A stretch of 64,000 nt of DNA from Flavisericum labens (GTDB lineage Bacteria; Bacteroidota; Bacteroidia; Flavobacteriales; Flavobacteriaceae): contig NZ_JBJJBQ010000004.1 in assembly GCF_045446075.1 (NCBI RefSeq), positions 1-64,000 on the forward strand. Direction: 5' to 3'. Position numbers and translations under genes: made by a program. Below, piece after piece: positions 34,521-43,090 of the stretch (the first letter of the stretch is position 1; the number at the start of each line of letters is the position of its first letter). The notes under the pieces were generated by a model. That model had not been told where the DNA came from. It saw nothing but the letters and a program-made list of their open reading frames with translations, and did not search any database.

Positions 34521-35993
34521 TTATATGCTATTTAAATACACTTCTAACATGGTATAACCGTCTTTTCCTATATTATTTCTATCTTTCGAATCATTGGGGT
34601 TAAGTCCGTTTTTCTTCTCCCAATGGTCTGGCATACCATCATGATCAGTATCCTTGGGCGCTTTTTTACTTTTATATTCTGGATAAGCGTTTTCGCCAAA
34701 AGCCAACATGGGGTTATCGATAATTCCCTTTTTTTGACCGTAGAAAGGATTATCAACATACCCATCTTTTTTTCTTTTGTCCATATATTTCGGACTGGTT
34801 CCCGCTCCTGAAGCTGTTCCTGTTTTTACTTCATGAACAATGCGTTTATCGACATCATCCCTAGGAAACGCCCCTGATTTCTCTAATACACTTTTGTAGG
34901 CTTCTTCTGCAGATTCTATTTGGAGTGTATGTGGCATTTGAAAAACATCTTTAGCGATTAATTGTGACCTAGAAACACCTGCTTTCTTATAAGAATCAGC
35001 ATCCAAACCAAGGGAATTGTCTTTATTTAAGGCTTTATTGGCACTACCTTTCATAATATTTCCTTTCATATACCATTTCGCTATTAAAGAGTCTCCTTGA
35101 ATGGAATGATGTGATGATTGTGCAAAGTATGATTTTTCACTTCCTGGGTAAGCTGGCCCTGGTTTGTAATAGTTATTAATAAAATTACAATTATAACTTC
35201 CATCGGCAATTTCAATATATGCTCCATAAGCTGAATTTGCCTTTCCCCAGTTATAATTTACGTTATTCACATACTCATACTTCACATTTTTATCATGATG
35301 CTTACTGCCATTAAATCTTGGAGTTCTGCTATTGTTATGTGCTAGTAAGTTATGGTGATAAGTTGCATGTTGTCCTCCCCATTGGATACCATAACTTCTA
35401 GCACCTTTGGAATGTCCTGAGGCGTATAGTCCTTCATGTACAATACACCATTGAACTGTTGTAAAGTCGTTGTCATACATGGTCATATTTTCTTCACCAG
35501 ACCAACCAAACGTACAGTGATCGATAATCACATTATTTGCGTTTTCGATACCGATAGAACCTCCTTCTACAAAGGTGCCATCTTCACCTAGTCCCATTCT
35601 AAATCTAATGTGACGAATAATTAAATTAGAGCTTCCTCCTAGGTTTACTTTATTTCCACGAATACAAATACCGTCTCCAGGAGCAGTCTGTCCTGCCAGC
35701 GTTAACCCTTCTTTAAACTTACCCCGTAATTCAGCTTTTAAATTGATAATACCCGAAACCCGAAACACAATAGTTGTTGGTTGCGAAACAGCTTGTTTAA
35801 ACGCCCAACGCAAACTCCCTTCAATTTGGCCTTCTTGGTCATCTTTCAAATTGGTAACCTCAATTACTTGACCACCTCGACCACCTTTTGAATAGGCCCC
35901 AAATCCTTCAGCTTCCGGAAAGGCGAGTTGTTGAGTATTTGATATTGAGAAAAAGAATAATGAAAAGACTAATGCTATAATATACTTTATCAT
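34521..35993 (-). CDS. PL1-type pectate lyase
   Basis: A 490-residue paralogue of the two neighbouring lyases. It has signal peptide MIKYIIALVFSLFFFSISNTQ, the mature start QQLAFPEAEGFGAYSKGG, and TLAGQTAPGDGICIRG. The DHCTFGWSGEENM and FTTVQWCIVHEGL motifs and YHHNLLAHNNSRTPR of the beta-helix are present. It carries an insertion before the C-terminal calcium-loop module (DTDHDGMPDHWE, YTMLEVYLNSI), around GSGTSPKYMDKRKKDGY-like basic sequence. Sequence drift among the three copies suggests different chain-length or substitution preferences on pectin. It lies 32 bases downstream of a DUF1593 gene. Confidence 0.87.
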   Translation of the reverse strand: MIKYIIALVFSLFFFSISNTQQLAFPEAEGFGAYSKGGRGGQVIEVTNLKDDQEGQIEGSLRWAFKQAVSQPTTIVFRVSGIINLKAELRGKFKEGLTLAGQTAPGDGICIRGNKVNLGGSSNLIIRHIRFRMGLGEDGTFVEGGSIGIENANNVIIDHCTFGWSGEENMTMYDNDFTTVQWCIVHEGLYASGHSKGARSYGIQWGGQHATYHHNLLAHNNSRTPRFNGSKHHDKNVKYEYVNNVNYNWGKANSAYGAYIEIADGSYNCNFINNYYKPGPAYPGSEKSYFAQSSHHSIQGDSLIAKWYMKGNIMKGSANKALNKDNSLGLDADSYKKAGVSRSQLIAKDVFQMPHTLQIESAEEAYKSVLEKSGAFPRDDVDKRIVHEVKTGTASGAGTSPKYMDKRKKDGYVDNPFYGQKKGIIDNPMLAFGENAYPEYKSKKAPKDTDHDGMPDHWEKKNGLNPNDSKDRNNIGKDGYTMLEVYLNSI

Positions 35994-36025
35994 GAATAAG
36001 TTTAATTTATTTTTAGTAATAGTTG

Positions 36026-37441
36026 TTATTCAACTACATCAATTATAATTCGTTTATATCTTGTTAAGCGAGGTGTACCATGGTCGGTAACAGCAAGTAT
36101 TATATGTATAGTTCCAGTACCCGGAGGCATCACACGACTAGTTTTTATTTTTAGCCAAGCTTTAGGTTGATCAAACCCAACGATATCATGTTTAATACCA
36201 GTTCTAGAGTTTGACATGGCTCGTGTTCCTGCCTCTTCATAGCAAAACCATTCGTATGACAATGGGTCACCATCAGGATCCGTTGTGCTAATGGCACTAA
36301 GTTCAATACGATTGCCTTTTTTAGCCTTTACATATGATGGTGTATCTAACTTCACCACTGGTGGATGATTTGCCTTTTCATAGGGTAAAATAGTCCAATC
36401 CATTCTTGCAGCAAAATCATTTTGATACGCTTCACGCCATCTCCATACCGTTGCTTGGTTGGTTTCATGCCATTCTCCGTCTTTACCTAACACTTCATCA
36501 TCGGCATTTGTCCAAATTGGATGTGTCTCGGGTTGATAGAACCACTTTTCAGTTTTTGGTGTATACAATTCATAGCGACCTCCCCAACTTCCCCAATTGG
36601 GATGTTCAGGGTTATTAAGACCATTATTTATGAGATAAAGAAAAGAAGGCGTATCTCCTTCCATCATGTATTCCCAGTGTGGGTACATTTTTCCTAAGGG
36701 ACCTTTTTTACGTATGTTGCGTTCAAGCCATTCGTTAGTAACTAATTCAAAATCCGCTCCTCCAAAACGCCCATGAAACTTATCACCACCAATACCTATC
36801 CAGGTAGAATGATGAAAACCACCGCCAGCATTGGCACCAGGTGTAACTATATAGAAAAGCTCCGGAAATTCTTTACGTATCCATGGGCCGCTATTATCTT
36901 GATCGGAAATTGCGTAAACACGAAGCTTGGCAACAAATTTGTCAAGATCTTGCTTTGAACGTGTGTTACGTACTTTCCACAATGCTTGAGCCAAAACACT
37001 TGGTCCTCCCCAAACATTCACCCATAATGGTCTTGAATCTTTATTATCTACTGTTTTTATAAGTAATTCTGATCCCGGTGAATCTTTACCTTCTCCAACA
37101 CCATCCATTCCTCCAATAGGTATTCCTTTTGAAATGCAATCTTCTAAATATTCAGCTTCTGGATATCCAGTTTCATGAAGTTCTAAATTGTCACGTACTT
37201 TAGCATAGTTTTCAACTATCTGTTGAATACGTTCAGGATTAACCTCATCTTTTACCTCAGTTGCAACAAGTCCTTCAATATCTATTTGGTTAGCATAGGT
37301 CATTAATCTTACCATAGACATTTGGTCATCTGGATCACCACCAATATCGGTAAGAACGAATAATCTAGGTTTTTCTTGAGCTAATAAAATATTTACTCCA
37401 AAAATCGTAAAAAATATTAGGGACTGAATTATTTTGGACAT
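36026..37441 (-). CDS. Secreted DUF1593 nucleoside-hydrolase-like protein, copy 1
   Basis: A 471-residue exported protein with a signal peptide ending in LLAQ. The N-terminal domain has the calcium/ribose-type motif of nucleoside hydrolases, here LTDIGGDPDDQMSMV (31-45), and PLWVNVWGGPSVLAQAL. The C-terminal ~100 residues form an Ig/PKD-like beta sandwich (NHPPVVKLDTPS, TTDPDGDPLSYEW, then HIILAVTDHGTPRLTRY). It is placed between two pectate lyase genes with gaps of 11 and 32 bases. DUF1593 members are annotated as possible cellulose-binding or nucleoside hydrolase-like; none in this context has a known substrate. A furanosidase acting on O-linked pentofuranose is an inference. Confidence 0.82.
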   Translation of the reverse strand: MSKIIQSLIFFTIFGVNILLAQEKPRLFVLTDIGGDPDDQMSMVRLMTYANQIDIEGLVATEVKDEVNPERIQQIVENYAKVRDNLELHETGYPEAEYLEDCISKGIPIGGMDGVGEGKDSPGSELLIKTVDNKDSRPLWVNVWGGPSVLAQALWKVRNTRSKQDLDKFVAKLRVYAISDQDNSGPWIRKEFPELFYIVTPGANAGGGFHHSTWIGIGGDKFHGRFGGADFELVTNEWLERNIRKKGPLGKMYPHWEYMMEGDTPSFLYLINNGLNNPEHPNWGSWGGRYELYTPKTEKWFYQPETHPIWTNADDEVLGKDGEWHETNQATVWRWREAYQNDFAARMDWTILPYEKANHPPVVKLDTPSYVKAKKGNRIELSAISTTDPDGDPLSYEWFCYEEAGTRAMSNSRTGIKHDIVGFDQPKAWLKIKTSRVMPPGTGTIHIILAVTDHGTPRLTRYKRIIIDVVE

Positions 37442-37452
37442 ACTTATATGTT

Positions 37453-38847
37453 TTATTTTAAAGAGTTCAAATAAATTTCCAACATAGTATATCCATCTTT
37501 GCCTGTATTATTTCTGTCATCAGCATTTTTTGGATTCAGATCGTTTTTAAGTTCCCAAGTATCTGGTATTCCATCATGGTCTGTATCTATTGGAGCAGGT
37601 AAACTTTTAAGTTCTGGCCAACCACCAACATCAGTTTGCGAATCGATAATACCGGTCTTTTTTGAAGGATTAACAACATCAACTATTTTTTTATAACCTT
37701 TTCCCTCATAAGTGGCGTAACCACCTTTCACTTCTTGGATAATACGCGTATCAAGCACGTCCCTTTTCGGTAATTTTGCACCGGCTTCCTTTAGCACGAG
37801 TTTGTAAGCTTTTTCTGCCGATTGCTCGTTAATTGGCATGGCCTCCCAAGGCTCATCCATTTTAACTTTATCAAAAGAAATATCAGTTTGTACTCCACCA
37901 TTCCAATTATCGTCCGAAACCATTTCGTTCCCTTCAACCGTATTTTTATTGACATACCATTTACCAAAATCATCAACTTCATTTCTATAACCAGGATTGG
38001 CAATTCTATAAGATACCTTACCTGGCTTTGTAGCTGGGCCAGGCTTGTAATAGTTACCTACAATATTAAAGGTTGAAAAATTAAATTTATCATTGCCCTT
38101 CTGTTGTGCTTCACCACCATATAAACTTTGATACCCCCAATTATAAACCACATTATTTCTGTAATCGGTATAGCCAGAACCTGAAGCCATTCGAGGGTTA
38201 CGACTAGAATGATGCGCCAGTAAATTATGGTGATATGTGCTGTAATTACTCCCCCATATACCACCAAATCCATGAGAACCCTTTACATGGTTTGAACCAC
38301 TTAAACTTTCTGCAATGAGACACCATTGCACAGTAATGTTACTACAATGGTAAATGGACATGCATTCATCAATACTCCAGCTGGCTGATACGTGATCTAC
38401 TATGATGTTTTTGACGTACCTGCTGGATACTGCATCATAATCTTTTCCTGAAACATCGCCTGGTCTAACCCTGATATACCTAACAATTACCTCATCTGCT
38501 CCAATACCTAGAGGATGATTTTTAAGACAAATACCATCTCCCGGCGCTGTTTGTCCGGCAATAGTAATGTAAGGGTTTTTGATATTAATTGGGCTTTCAA
38601 GCTCAATATTTCCAGACACCTTAAAAATCACAGTTCTAGGGCCTTCAGCCTCTATAGCTGCACGAAGACTTCCTTTCCCTGAGTCTTTCAAATTGGTGAC
38701 TTCAATAACTGTTCCGCCTCGACCACCTTTCGTGTATTTCCCATAGCCTTCAGCAGTAGGAAAGGCTAATTGATTTTGTGCATAACTGAAATGTGCTGAT
38801 AACAAGATTGATATCAGAAAAATTATTGTTGATACATTTTTATTCAT
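37453..38847 (-). CDS. PL1-type pectate lyase
   Basis: A 464-residue lyase and probably the first gene of a transcription unit that runs through 30572. Signal peptide ends near HFSYAQ. Motifs are LAFPTAEGYGKYTKGG, TIAGQTAPGDGICLKN, NIIVDHVSASWSIDECM, ITVQWCLIAESL and YHHNLLAHHSSRNPRM. The C-terminal calcium-loop module is DTDHDGIPDTWE with YTMLEIYLNSL. The 60 bases upstream separate it from the outer-membrane barrel gene and probably contain its promoter. It cuts galacturonan backbone outside the inner membrane; no type IX signal is present, so it is likely periplasmic or outer-membrane bound. Confidence 0.87.
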   Translation of the reverse strand: MNKNVSTIIFLISILLSAHFSYAQNQLAFPTAEGYGKYTKGGRGGTVIEVTNLKDSGKGSLRAAIEAEGPRTVIFKVSGNIELESPINIKNPYITIAGQTAPGDGICLKNHPLGIGADEVIVRYIRVRPGDVSGKDYDAVSSRYVKNIIVDHVSASWSIDECMSIYHCSNITVQWCLIAESLSGSNHVKGSHGFGGIWGSNYSTYHHNLLAHHSSRNPRMASGSGYTDYRNNVVYNWGYQSLYGGEAQQKGNDKFNFSTFNIVGNYYKPGPATKPGKVSYRIANPGYRNEVDDFGKWYVNKNTVEGNEMVSDDNWNGGVQTDISFDKVKMDEPWEAMPINEQSAEKAYKLVLKEAGAKLPKRDVLDTRIIQEVKGGYATYEGKGYKKIVDVVNPSKKTGIIDSQTDVGGWPELKSLPAPIDTDHDGIPDTWELKNDLNPKNADDRNNTGKDGYTMLEIYLNSLK

Positions 38848-38907
38848 TGTTTTTTGTTTTATTGATTAATTTAATTTTTTAAAAAAATGCTTACTTATTT
38901 GTATTTT

Positions 38908-40161
38908 TTATAATCTTTGATTTACTATATTATTATAATTTGACCCAAAGGTATATCGAATGCCTAATTCCGATGACATTTCAAAATTAGAAGCCAACTT
39001 TCTCTGCTGCAATAGTATATCATCCCTTGATGTTTCACCTGCTGGAAGATATAATTGGTCGTGTATTAAATCGGTGTCCAATTCCACGAAAAAAGACAAT
39101 CCTCTTGCGACTCTAACCGAAATATTGGTCTCAAACGACACCTTATTTTTTGAAAAATCGTGGAAATAATGTGAAGCTTCCAGATCACTTTCTATTGTGC
39201 CCCAAGGCTGTCTTAATACCAATGATACTCTAAGCGCCTCAGAGGTTAGCCATTCTTCAGACTCATCATATATTGTTATTTCATTATATTTAAAATAGTT
39301 GGCCTTAATATGATAGGCGAAGGTGAAGATTTTGTTATCCGATTTGTCCCAAGGAAAAATATTATATTCAATGGCAGGTTCAAAATTTGTTCCAGTATTA
39401 ATATTAATATAGGTAGAGGTATAAATTTTACCAAATACACCTACGGACCATCTTGGGCTCATTGAATAGATTAATCTTGTCTTAAATTCGGCTTCTTCTT
39501 TAGTGGTTCTAATTACTTCACTATCACCATTATAAATTTTTCTATTCAAGTCATATGATATTTCCGATTTAAATTTAGAAATATCATTTATTCGGTCCGC
39601 TTTGAATGCACCACTCAAATCATATTCCTTTTTGCTTTTTTCTCCTTCAAATTCGGTACCTAATTCAATGCGGAAAATCCAATAGTCCCATGGATCCATT
39701 TCCGGTTCTGTTTCATTGGCTATTTGGTTATGATGCTCAATATCAATTTGAGATATATCCGAAGTTCTAGACAAATAGGGTAAAAGACCAATGTCGATTA
39801 ACTTTAACAACCTTTCCCATTTCACAATATCCGTGTCATCTTGTGTAGACATTGTTTTTAGTTTATAGTTAATATCTGAATACTGATTGGCTCCTATAAA
39901 GTTTATAACATACTCAGTGCCATTGCTTCCCGTCCCTTGTTCGGTTACAAAAAGATGTATACCTGCCAATTTTGGGTCTCTTACAAAATCTATATACTCT
40001 AAATTATTACGAAAGAAATTAAAATTGCAATCATCACAATCAAGATATATTTTAATCTTACTATCCACTGGTTCATCTAATGTTTCATCGATTGAATTAT
40101 TTTGCGAATAACTAATTAATGAAAAAAGTAATAACGCTATATTCAAAAAAGCTAGTTTCAT
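38908..40161 (-). CDS. Outer-membrane barrel protein with N-terminal periplasmic domain, unknown
   Basis: A 417-residue protein with signal peptide MKLAFLNIALLLFSLISYSQ. A first domain (about 30-140) contains IKIYLDCDDCNFNFF, DPKLAGIHLFVTEQGTG and a helix NYKLKTM and so may be a small alpha/beta sensor domain. A long beta-barrel part follows (about 155-417) and ends on LGIRYTFGSNYNNIVNQRL. No family was recognised. It lies 31 bases downstream of the PepSY-like protein gene, in the same direction as the two-component genes. A role in sensing or envelope response is suggested by position only. Confidence 0.6.
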   Translation of the reverse strand: MKLAFLNIALLLFSLISYSQNNSIDETLDEPVDSKIKIYLDCDDCNFNFFRNNLEYIDFVRDPKLAGIHLFVTEQGTGSNGTEYVINFIGANQYSDINYKLKTMSTQDDTDIVKWERLLKLIDIGLLPYLSRTSDISQIDIEHHNQIANETEPEMDPWDYWIFRIELGTEFEGEKSKKEYDLSGAFKADRINDISKFKSEISYDLNRKIYNGDSEVIRTTKEEAEFKTRLIYSMSPRWSVGVFGKIYTSTYININTGTNFEPAIEYNIFPWDKSDNKIFTFAYHIKANYFKYNEITIYDESEEWLTSEALRVSLVLRQPWGTIESDLEASHYFHDFSKNKVSFETNISVRVARGLSFFVELDTDLIHDQLYLPAGETSRDDILLQQRKLASNFEMSSELGIRYTFGSNYNNIVNQRL

Positions 40162-40192
40162 TTTAGCTATTATTTTTATAAAATCTTTTAAT

Positions 40193-41008
40193 TCACTTAA
40201 TTTCCAAAACCTTACCTCTCTCGTTAAAGGTTAGATAAACTTGCATTTTCGAGTTTCTCAATCTCAGGATATAAATAATTTTTCCATTTTCTTCTTTTAA
40301 ATCGACATCCCTAATATCATGGTCCGGATAGTTTGATGCAATAGTTTTCATTATCGGAGCTGGAATTTCTGAATCCTTAAGATCCTGAGTATGTTTTAGT
40401 AATTTTACCTTATGATCAAAGGTGAAATTATGGTCTGAATCATTAATTTCTCCCCTAATGATGTAGATGATCTTGTTTCCTTCTTCAACATATTTAGCAT
40501 AATTAATGTCCAATTCTCCATAGATTTTGGTAATGGCAGACATAATAGTTCGTGGAACTTCTCTATCTTTTAATTCTTTTCTATATTTCAGTAATTTACC
40601 GTTTTCGTTAACCCAAAAATAGCTGTATTTTCCATCGACCTTGAACTTGATTTCGTAAGTAATTCTGTTATCTCTTTCATATCTGTCTGCGTCATGCACA
40701 TCAAAATAGGTAGCCTTGTTACGAATGGTTTCCAGAACTATTTTTGGAATTTCACTGACATACAAATCTTGGTTATGTTGCATAACGGTCCCTCTAGAGT
40801 CCATTTTTAAAAAATGCGACTTACCGTTTACCTCATAATCAATTTTGTAGTTTCCATCATCCAATTTCCATCTAGACTCCTGTGCATTCGGGAATTTTAA
40901 CTGAAAAGCATTGAGTATTACTGCTGGAACATTGTTTTGGTGTATTTTTTGGGCGAAAGTACTTTTTGCAAAAAGTATAACTATAAGTAATCCTATTATT
41001 CGTTTCAT
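40193..41008 (-). CDS. Periplasmic PepSY-like (BLIP-like) repeat protein
   Basis: A 271-residue exported protein made of four PepSY-like repeats of about 60 residues. Each has a helix ending in a FPNAxxxxW or similar phrase and a beta meander (FPNAQESRWKLDDGNYKIDYEV, then YFWVNENGKLLKYRKEL, then NYPDHDIRDVDLKEENGKIIYILRL). The frame opens at 41056, but MKRIIGLLIVILFAKSTFAQ at 41008 is a proper signal peptide and is chosen. It is immediately downstream of the histidine kinase gene; in Bacteroidota such proteins are usual targets or modulators of OmpR-type systems. An 11-base-periodic repeat lies in its promoter. Confidence 0.75.
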   Translation of the reverse strand: MKRIIGLLIVILFAKSTFAQKIHQNNVPAVILNAFQLKFPNAQESRWKLDDGNYKIDYEVNGKSHFLKMDSRGTVMQHNQDLYVSEIPKIVLETIRNKATYFDVHDADRYERDNRITYEIKFKVDGKYSYFWVNENGKLLKYRKELKDREVPRTIMSAITKIYGELDINYAKYVEEGNKIIYIIRGEINDSDHNFTFDHKVKLLKHTQDLKDSEIPAPIMKTIASNYPDHDIRDVDLKEENGKIIYILRLRNSKMQVYLTFNERGKVLEIK

Positions 41009-41046
41009 ATGTGATTTTAAATTTGATACAAATAAATAACATGAAT

Positions 41047-41090
41047 TTGGAAACAAATGGGAAAGAATCTGGAAAGAATCTGGAATCGTA
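41047..41090. promoter_or_regulatory. Four tandem 11-base repeats, probable response-regulator sites
   Basis: Four successive 11-base units (TTGGAAACAAA, TGGGAAAGAAT, CTGGAAAGAAT, CTGGAATCGTA) lie 39 bases upstream of the PepSY-like gene. Eleven-base direct repeats are the usual binding layout of OmpR-family regulators, and such a regulator is encoded at 42399-43076. Confidence 0.6.
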
Positions 41091-41124
41091 AAACAAACGA
41101 TTTACTTTATAATTTAGAAAAGTG

Positions 41125-42402
41125 CTAATTATTTTTCCTGCTCACTTTAAAAACATGCTTGTTACTATTATATGAATAGATAATCAATAGGTCTGAAACA
41201 TCTGCAATTGCCTTTACAATAGCCAAGCCTAACCCTGTTGAACCTTTATGATTTGAGTTTTTATTAAATCTTTGAAATAATTTATCTGATGAAATTTGAG
41301 GTAAATTACTTGTGTTTTCAATAGATAATGAGGCGGAAGTTAATCGAATTATAATATCACCTTCTTTTTGGTTATGAACAATAGCGTTTTTAACTAAGTT
41401 CAAAATAAGAATTTCAGCTAGGGTTTTGTTCATATTAAAATGCCATTCACCTTCTTTTAGGTAAGTTATTTTAATCTTTTGGTATTCTGTAAAATCTGTA
41501 AAATCGTGTATTATTCTGCCTAAAATTTCATCAAAATTCAATAATTCTTTAGAGATAAATTGTTTGTTTTCTATTTTGGACAGTAGCAATAAGTATTTGT
41601 TCAATTCTGATAAACGTCGAAATGATTCAATAATATCACCTATTTTTTGGATTTCCCCAGGCGACAAACCAGAATCCCCTGCAAGCAATTCAAGCTTATT
41701 AATGCCTATTGCCAGCGGCGTTTGTAGCTCATGTGATGCATTTTCAATAAATTGTTTCTGGCTGTTAAAAATATCAACATTGGTGTTCAGAAGCTTTTGG
41801 ACGGATTCATTCAATAAAGAAAATTCCTTGATGTTTGTTTTGTGGATTTTTTGGTTTGTGCCTTTGTCCAACCTAAAATCATCGAGATATTGTAACAATT
41901 TATAAAAAGGTTTCCATGTTTTTTTTAGCACCAATCTATTTACCAATACAGTAATGACAAATAAAAACAAAAACAACCACAACAGGGATACTACAATTTT
42001 TTCAATTAAATTCCCTTTGTTCAATTCATGCGAAAGCACTTTCATTTCATAATACTTCCCAGACGAAGAAACAAAAGCCGTTGTAAGTAAGCGCGCTTGA
42101 TAATTACTATTCTTTAAGCTGGAAAAAATTAAGGTATCTTTATAGGAATCTCTTACTTGAAGTGCATAATCTTCGCTTACATTTTTTATAATATAGCTTT
42201 TGTCTTGAAAATCGTCATGTTCGGCAATAAGGTCATCATCTTTTAAATTGTCTATGATGGCTATTTTATGGTTAGAAAGACCTTCGTCTATTGTGACCTT
42301 AACTTGATTTAATAGCTGGGAATAAAAAAGAATAGCCCATAAACCAACCGTTGTAAATAATATTACTGAAAGCACCCATAGTGTATGGTTTATCAGCTTC
42401 AT
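41125..42402 (-). CDS. Sensor histidine kinase of a two-component system
   Basis: A 425-residue inner-membrane sensor kinase. Two transmembrane helices (about 8-28 and 135-156) bracket a periplasmic domain of ~105 residues. HisKA has the phosphorylated His224 in ENASHELQTPLAIGINKLELL. The ATPase domain shows LNLVKNAIVHNQ (N box) and GSTGLGLAIVKAIAD (G2 box). No recognisable HAMP domain lies between helix two and HisKA. It starts within the last four bases of the regulator gene. The signal is unknown; the adjacent PepSY-like and barrel genes point to an envelope or metal signal more than to a sugar. Confidence 0.9.
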   Translation of the reverse strand: MKLINHTLWVLSVILFTTVGLWAILFYSQLLNQVKVTIDEGLSNHKIAIIDNLKDDDLIAEHDDFQDKSYIIKNVSEDYALQVRDSYKDTLIFSSLKNSNYQARLLTTAFVSSSGKYYEMKVLSHELNKGNLIEKIVVSLLWLFLFLFVITVLVNRLVLKKTWKPFYKLLQYLDDFRLDKGTNQKIHKTNIKEFSLLNESVQKLLNTNVDIFNSQKQFIENASHELQTPLAIGINKLELLAGDSGLSPGEIQKIGDIIESFRRLSELNKYLLLLSKIENKQFISKELLNFDEILGRIIHDFTDFTEYQKIKITYLKEGEWHFNMNKTLAEILILNLVKNAIVHNQKEGDIIIRLTSASLSIENTSNLPQISSDKLFQRFNKNSNHKGSTGLGLAIVKAIADVSDLLIIYSYNSNKHVFKVSRKNN

Positions 42403-43076
42403 TTAACAATTAATTTATAGCCCATTCCATAAACTGAATTGATGTCTATTTCTGCTTTATTATGGCGGAGTTTTTTTCTTAGATTTTTAATTTGTGAATA
42501 AATGAAATCAAAATCATTAGATTGATCAATATAATCTCCCCAGATATTTTCTGCAATGGCAGATTTGCTTACAATTCTGGATTTGTTCATGGCAAAAAAA
42601 ACAAGAATGTCAAATTCTTTTCTGTTTAATTCTACTGGTTGATTGTTTATTAGGGCTAAGCGTTCTTCTATGTTGATCTTGATGTTTTCCAATTCCAGTA
42701 ATCTTCGTCCATCTGATTTTCTGCGTCGGATTACAGATTTTATTCTTGCGTTTAGTTCGGTGATATGAAAGGGTTTTGTGAGATAATCATCAGCCCCCAG
42801 GTTCAAACCTATAACTTTATCATCAATAGAATCTTTTGCTGAAATAATAATAACGCAATCGCTTTTATTTAATTTTTTTAATTCTTGCAATAAATTGAGC
42901 CCATTACCACCAGGAAGTGTAATATCCAGTAGTATACAATCGTAATCATAAGATACAATTTTATCCATACCTGAATGAAAATCATCGGCTACTTCTACCA
43001 CATAATTTTCATCTTCAAGGAATTGTTTTATCAATCCTTGCATTTCGGGCTCGTCCTCTATTACAAGTATTTTCAT
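42399..43076 (-). CDS. OmpR-family response regulator
   Basis: A 225-residue regulator with a receiver domain (MKILVIEDEPEM, phosphorylated Asp51 in CILLDITLPGGNG, Lys in YLTKPFHITEL). A winged-helix DNA-binding domain follows (VELNRKEFDILVFF, SVYGMGYKL). The frame starts three codons earlier at 43085 with MYN, but MKILVIEDE at 43076 is the natural start. It overlaps the kinase gene by four bases. The 11-base-periodic repeats before the PepSY-like gene are a likely target. It lies six bases after the GH105 stop, so read-through from the apiosidase operon is possible. Confidence 0.92.
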   Translation of the reverse strand: MKILVIEDEPEMQGLIKQFLEDENYVVEVADDFHSGMDKIVSYDYDCILLDITLPGGNGLNLLQELKKLNKSDCVIIISAKDSIDDKVIGLNLGADDYLTKPFHITELNARIKSVIRRRKSDGRRLLELENIKINIEERLALINNQPVELNRKEFDILVFFAMNKSRIVSKSAIAENIWGDYIDQSNDFDFIYSQIKNLRKKLRHNKAEIDINSVYGMGYKLIVK

Positions 43077-43090
43077 ATTATACAATCAAT

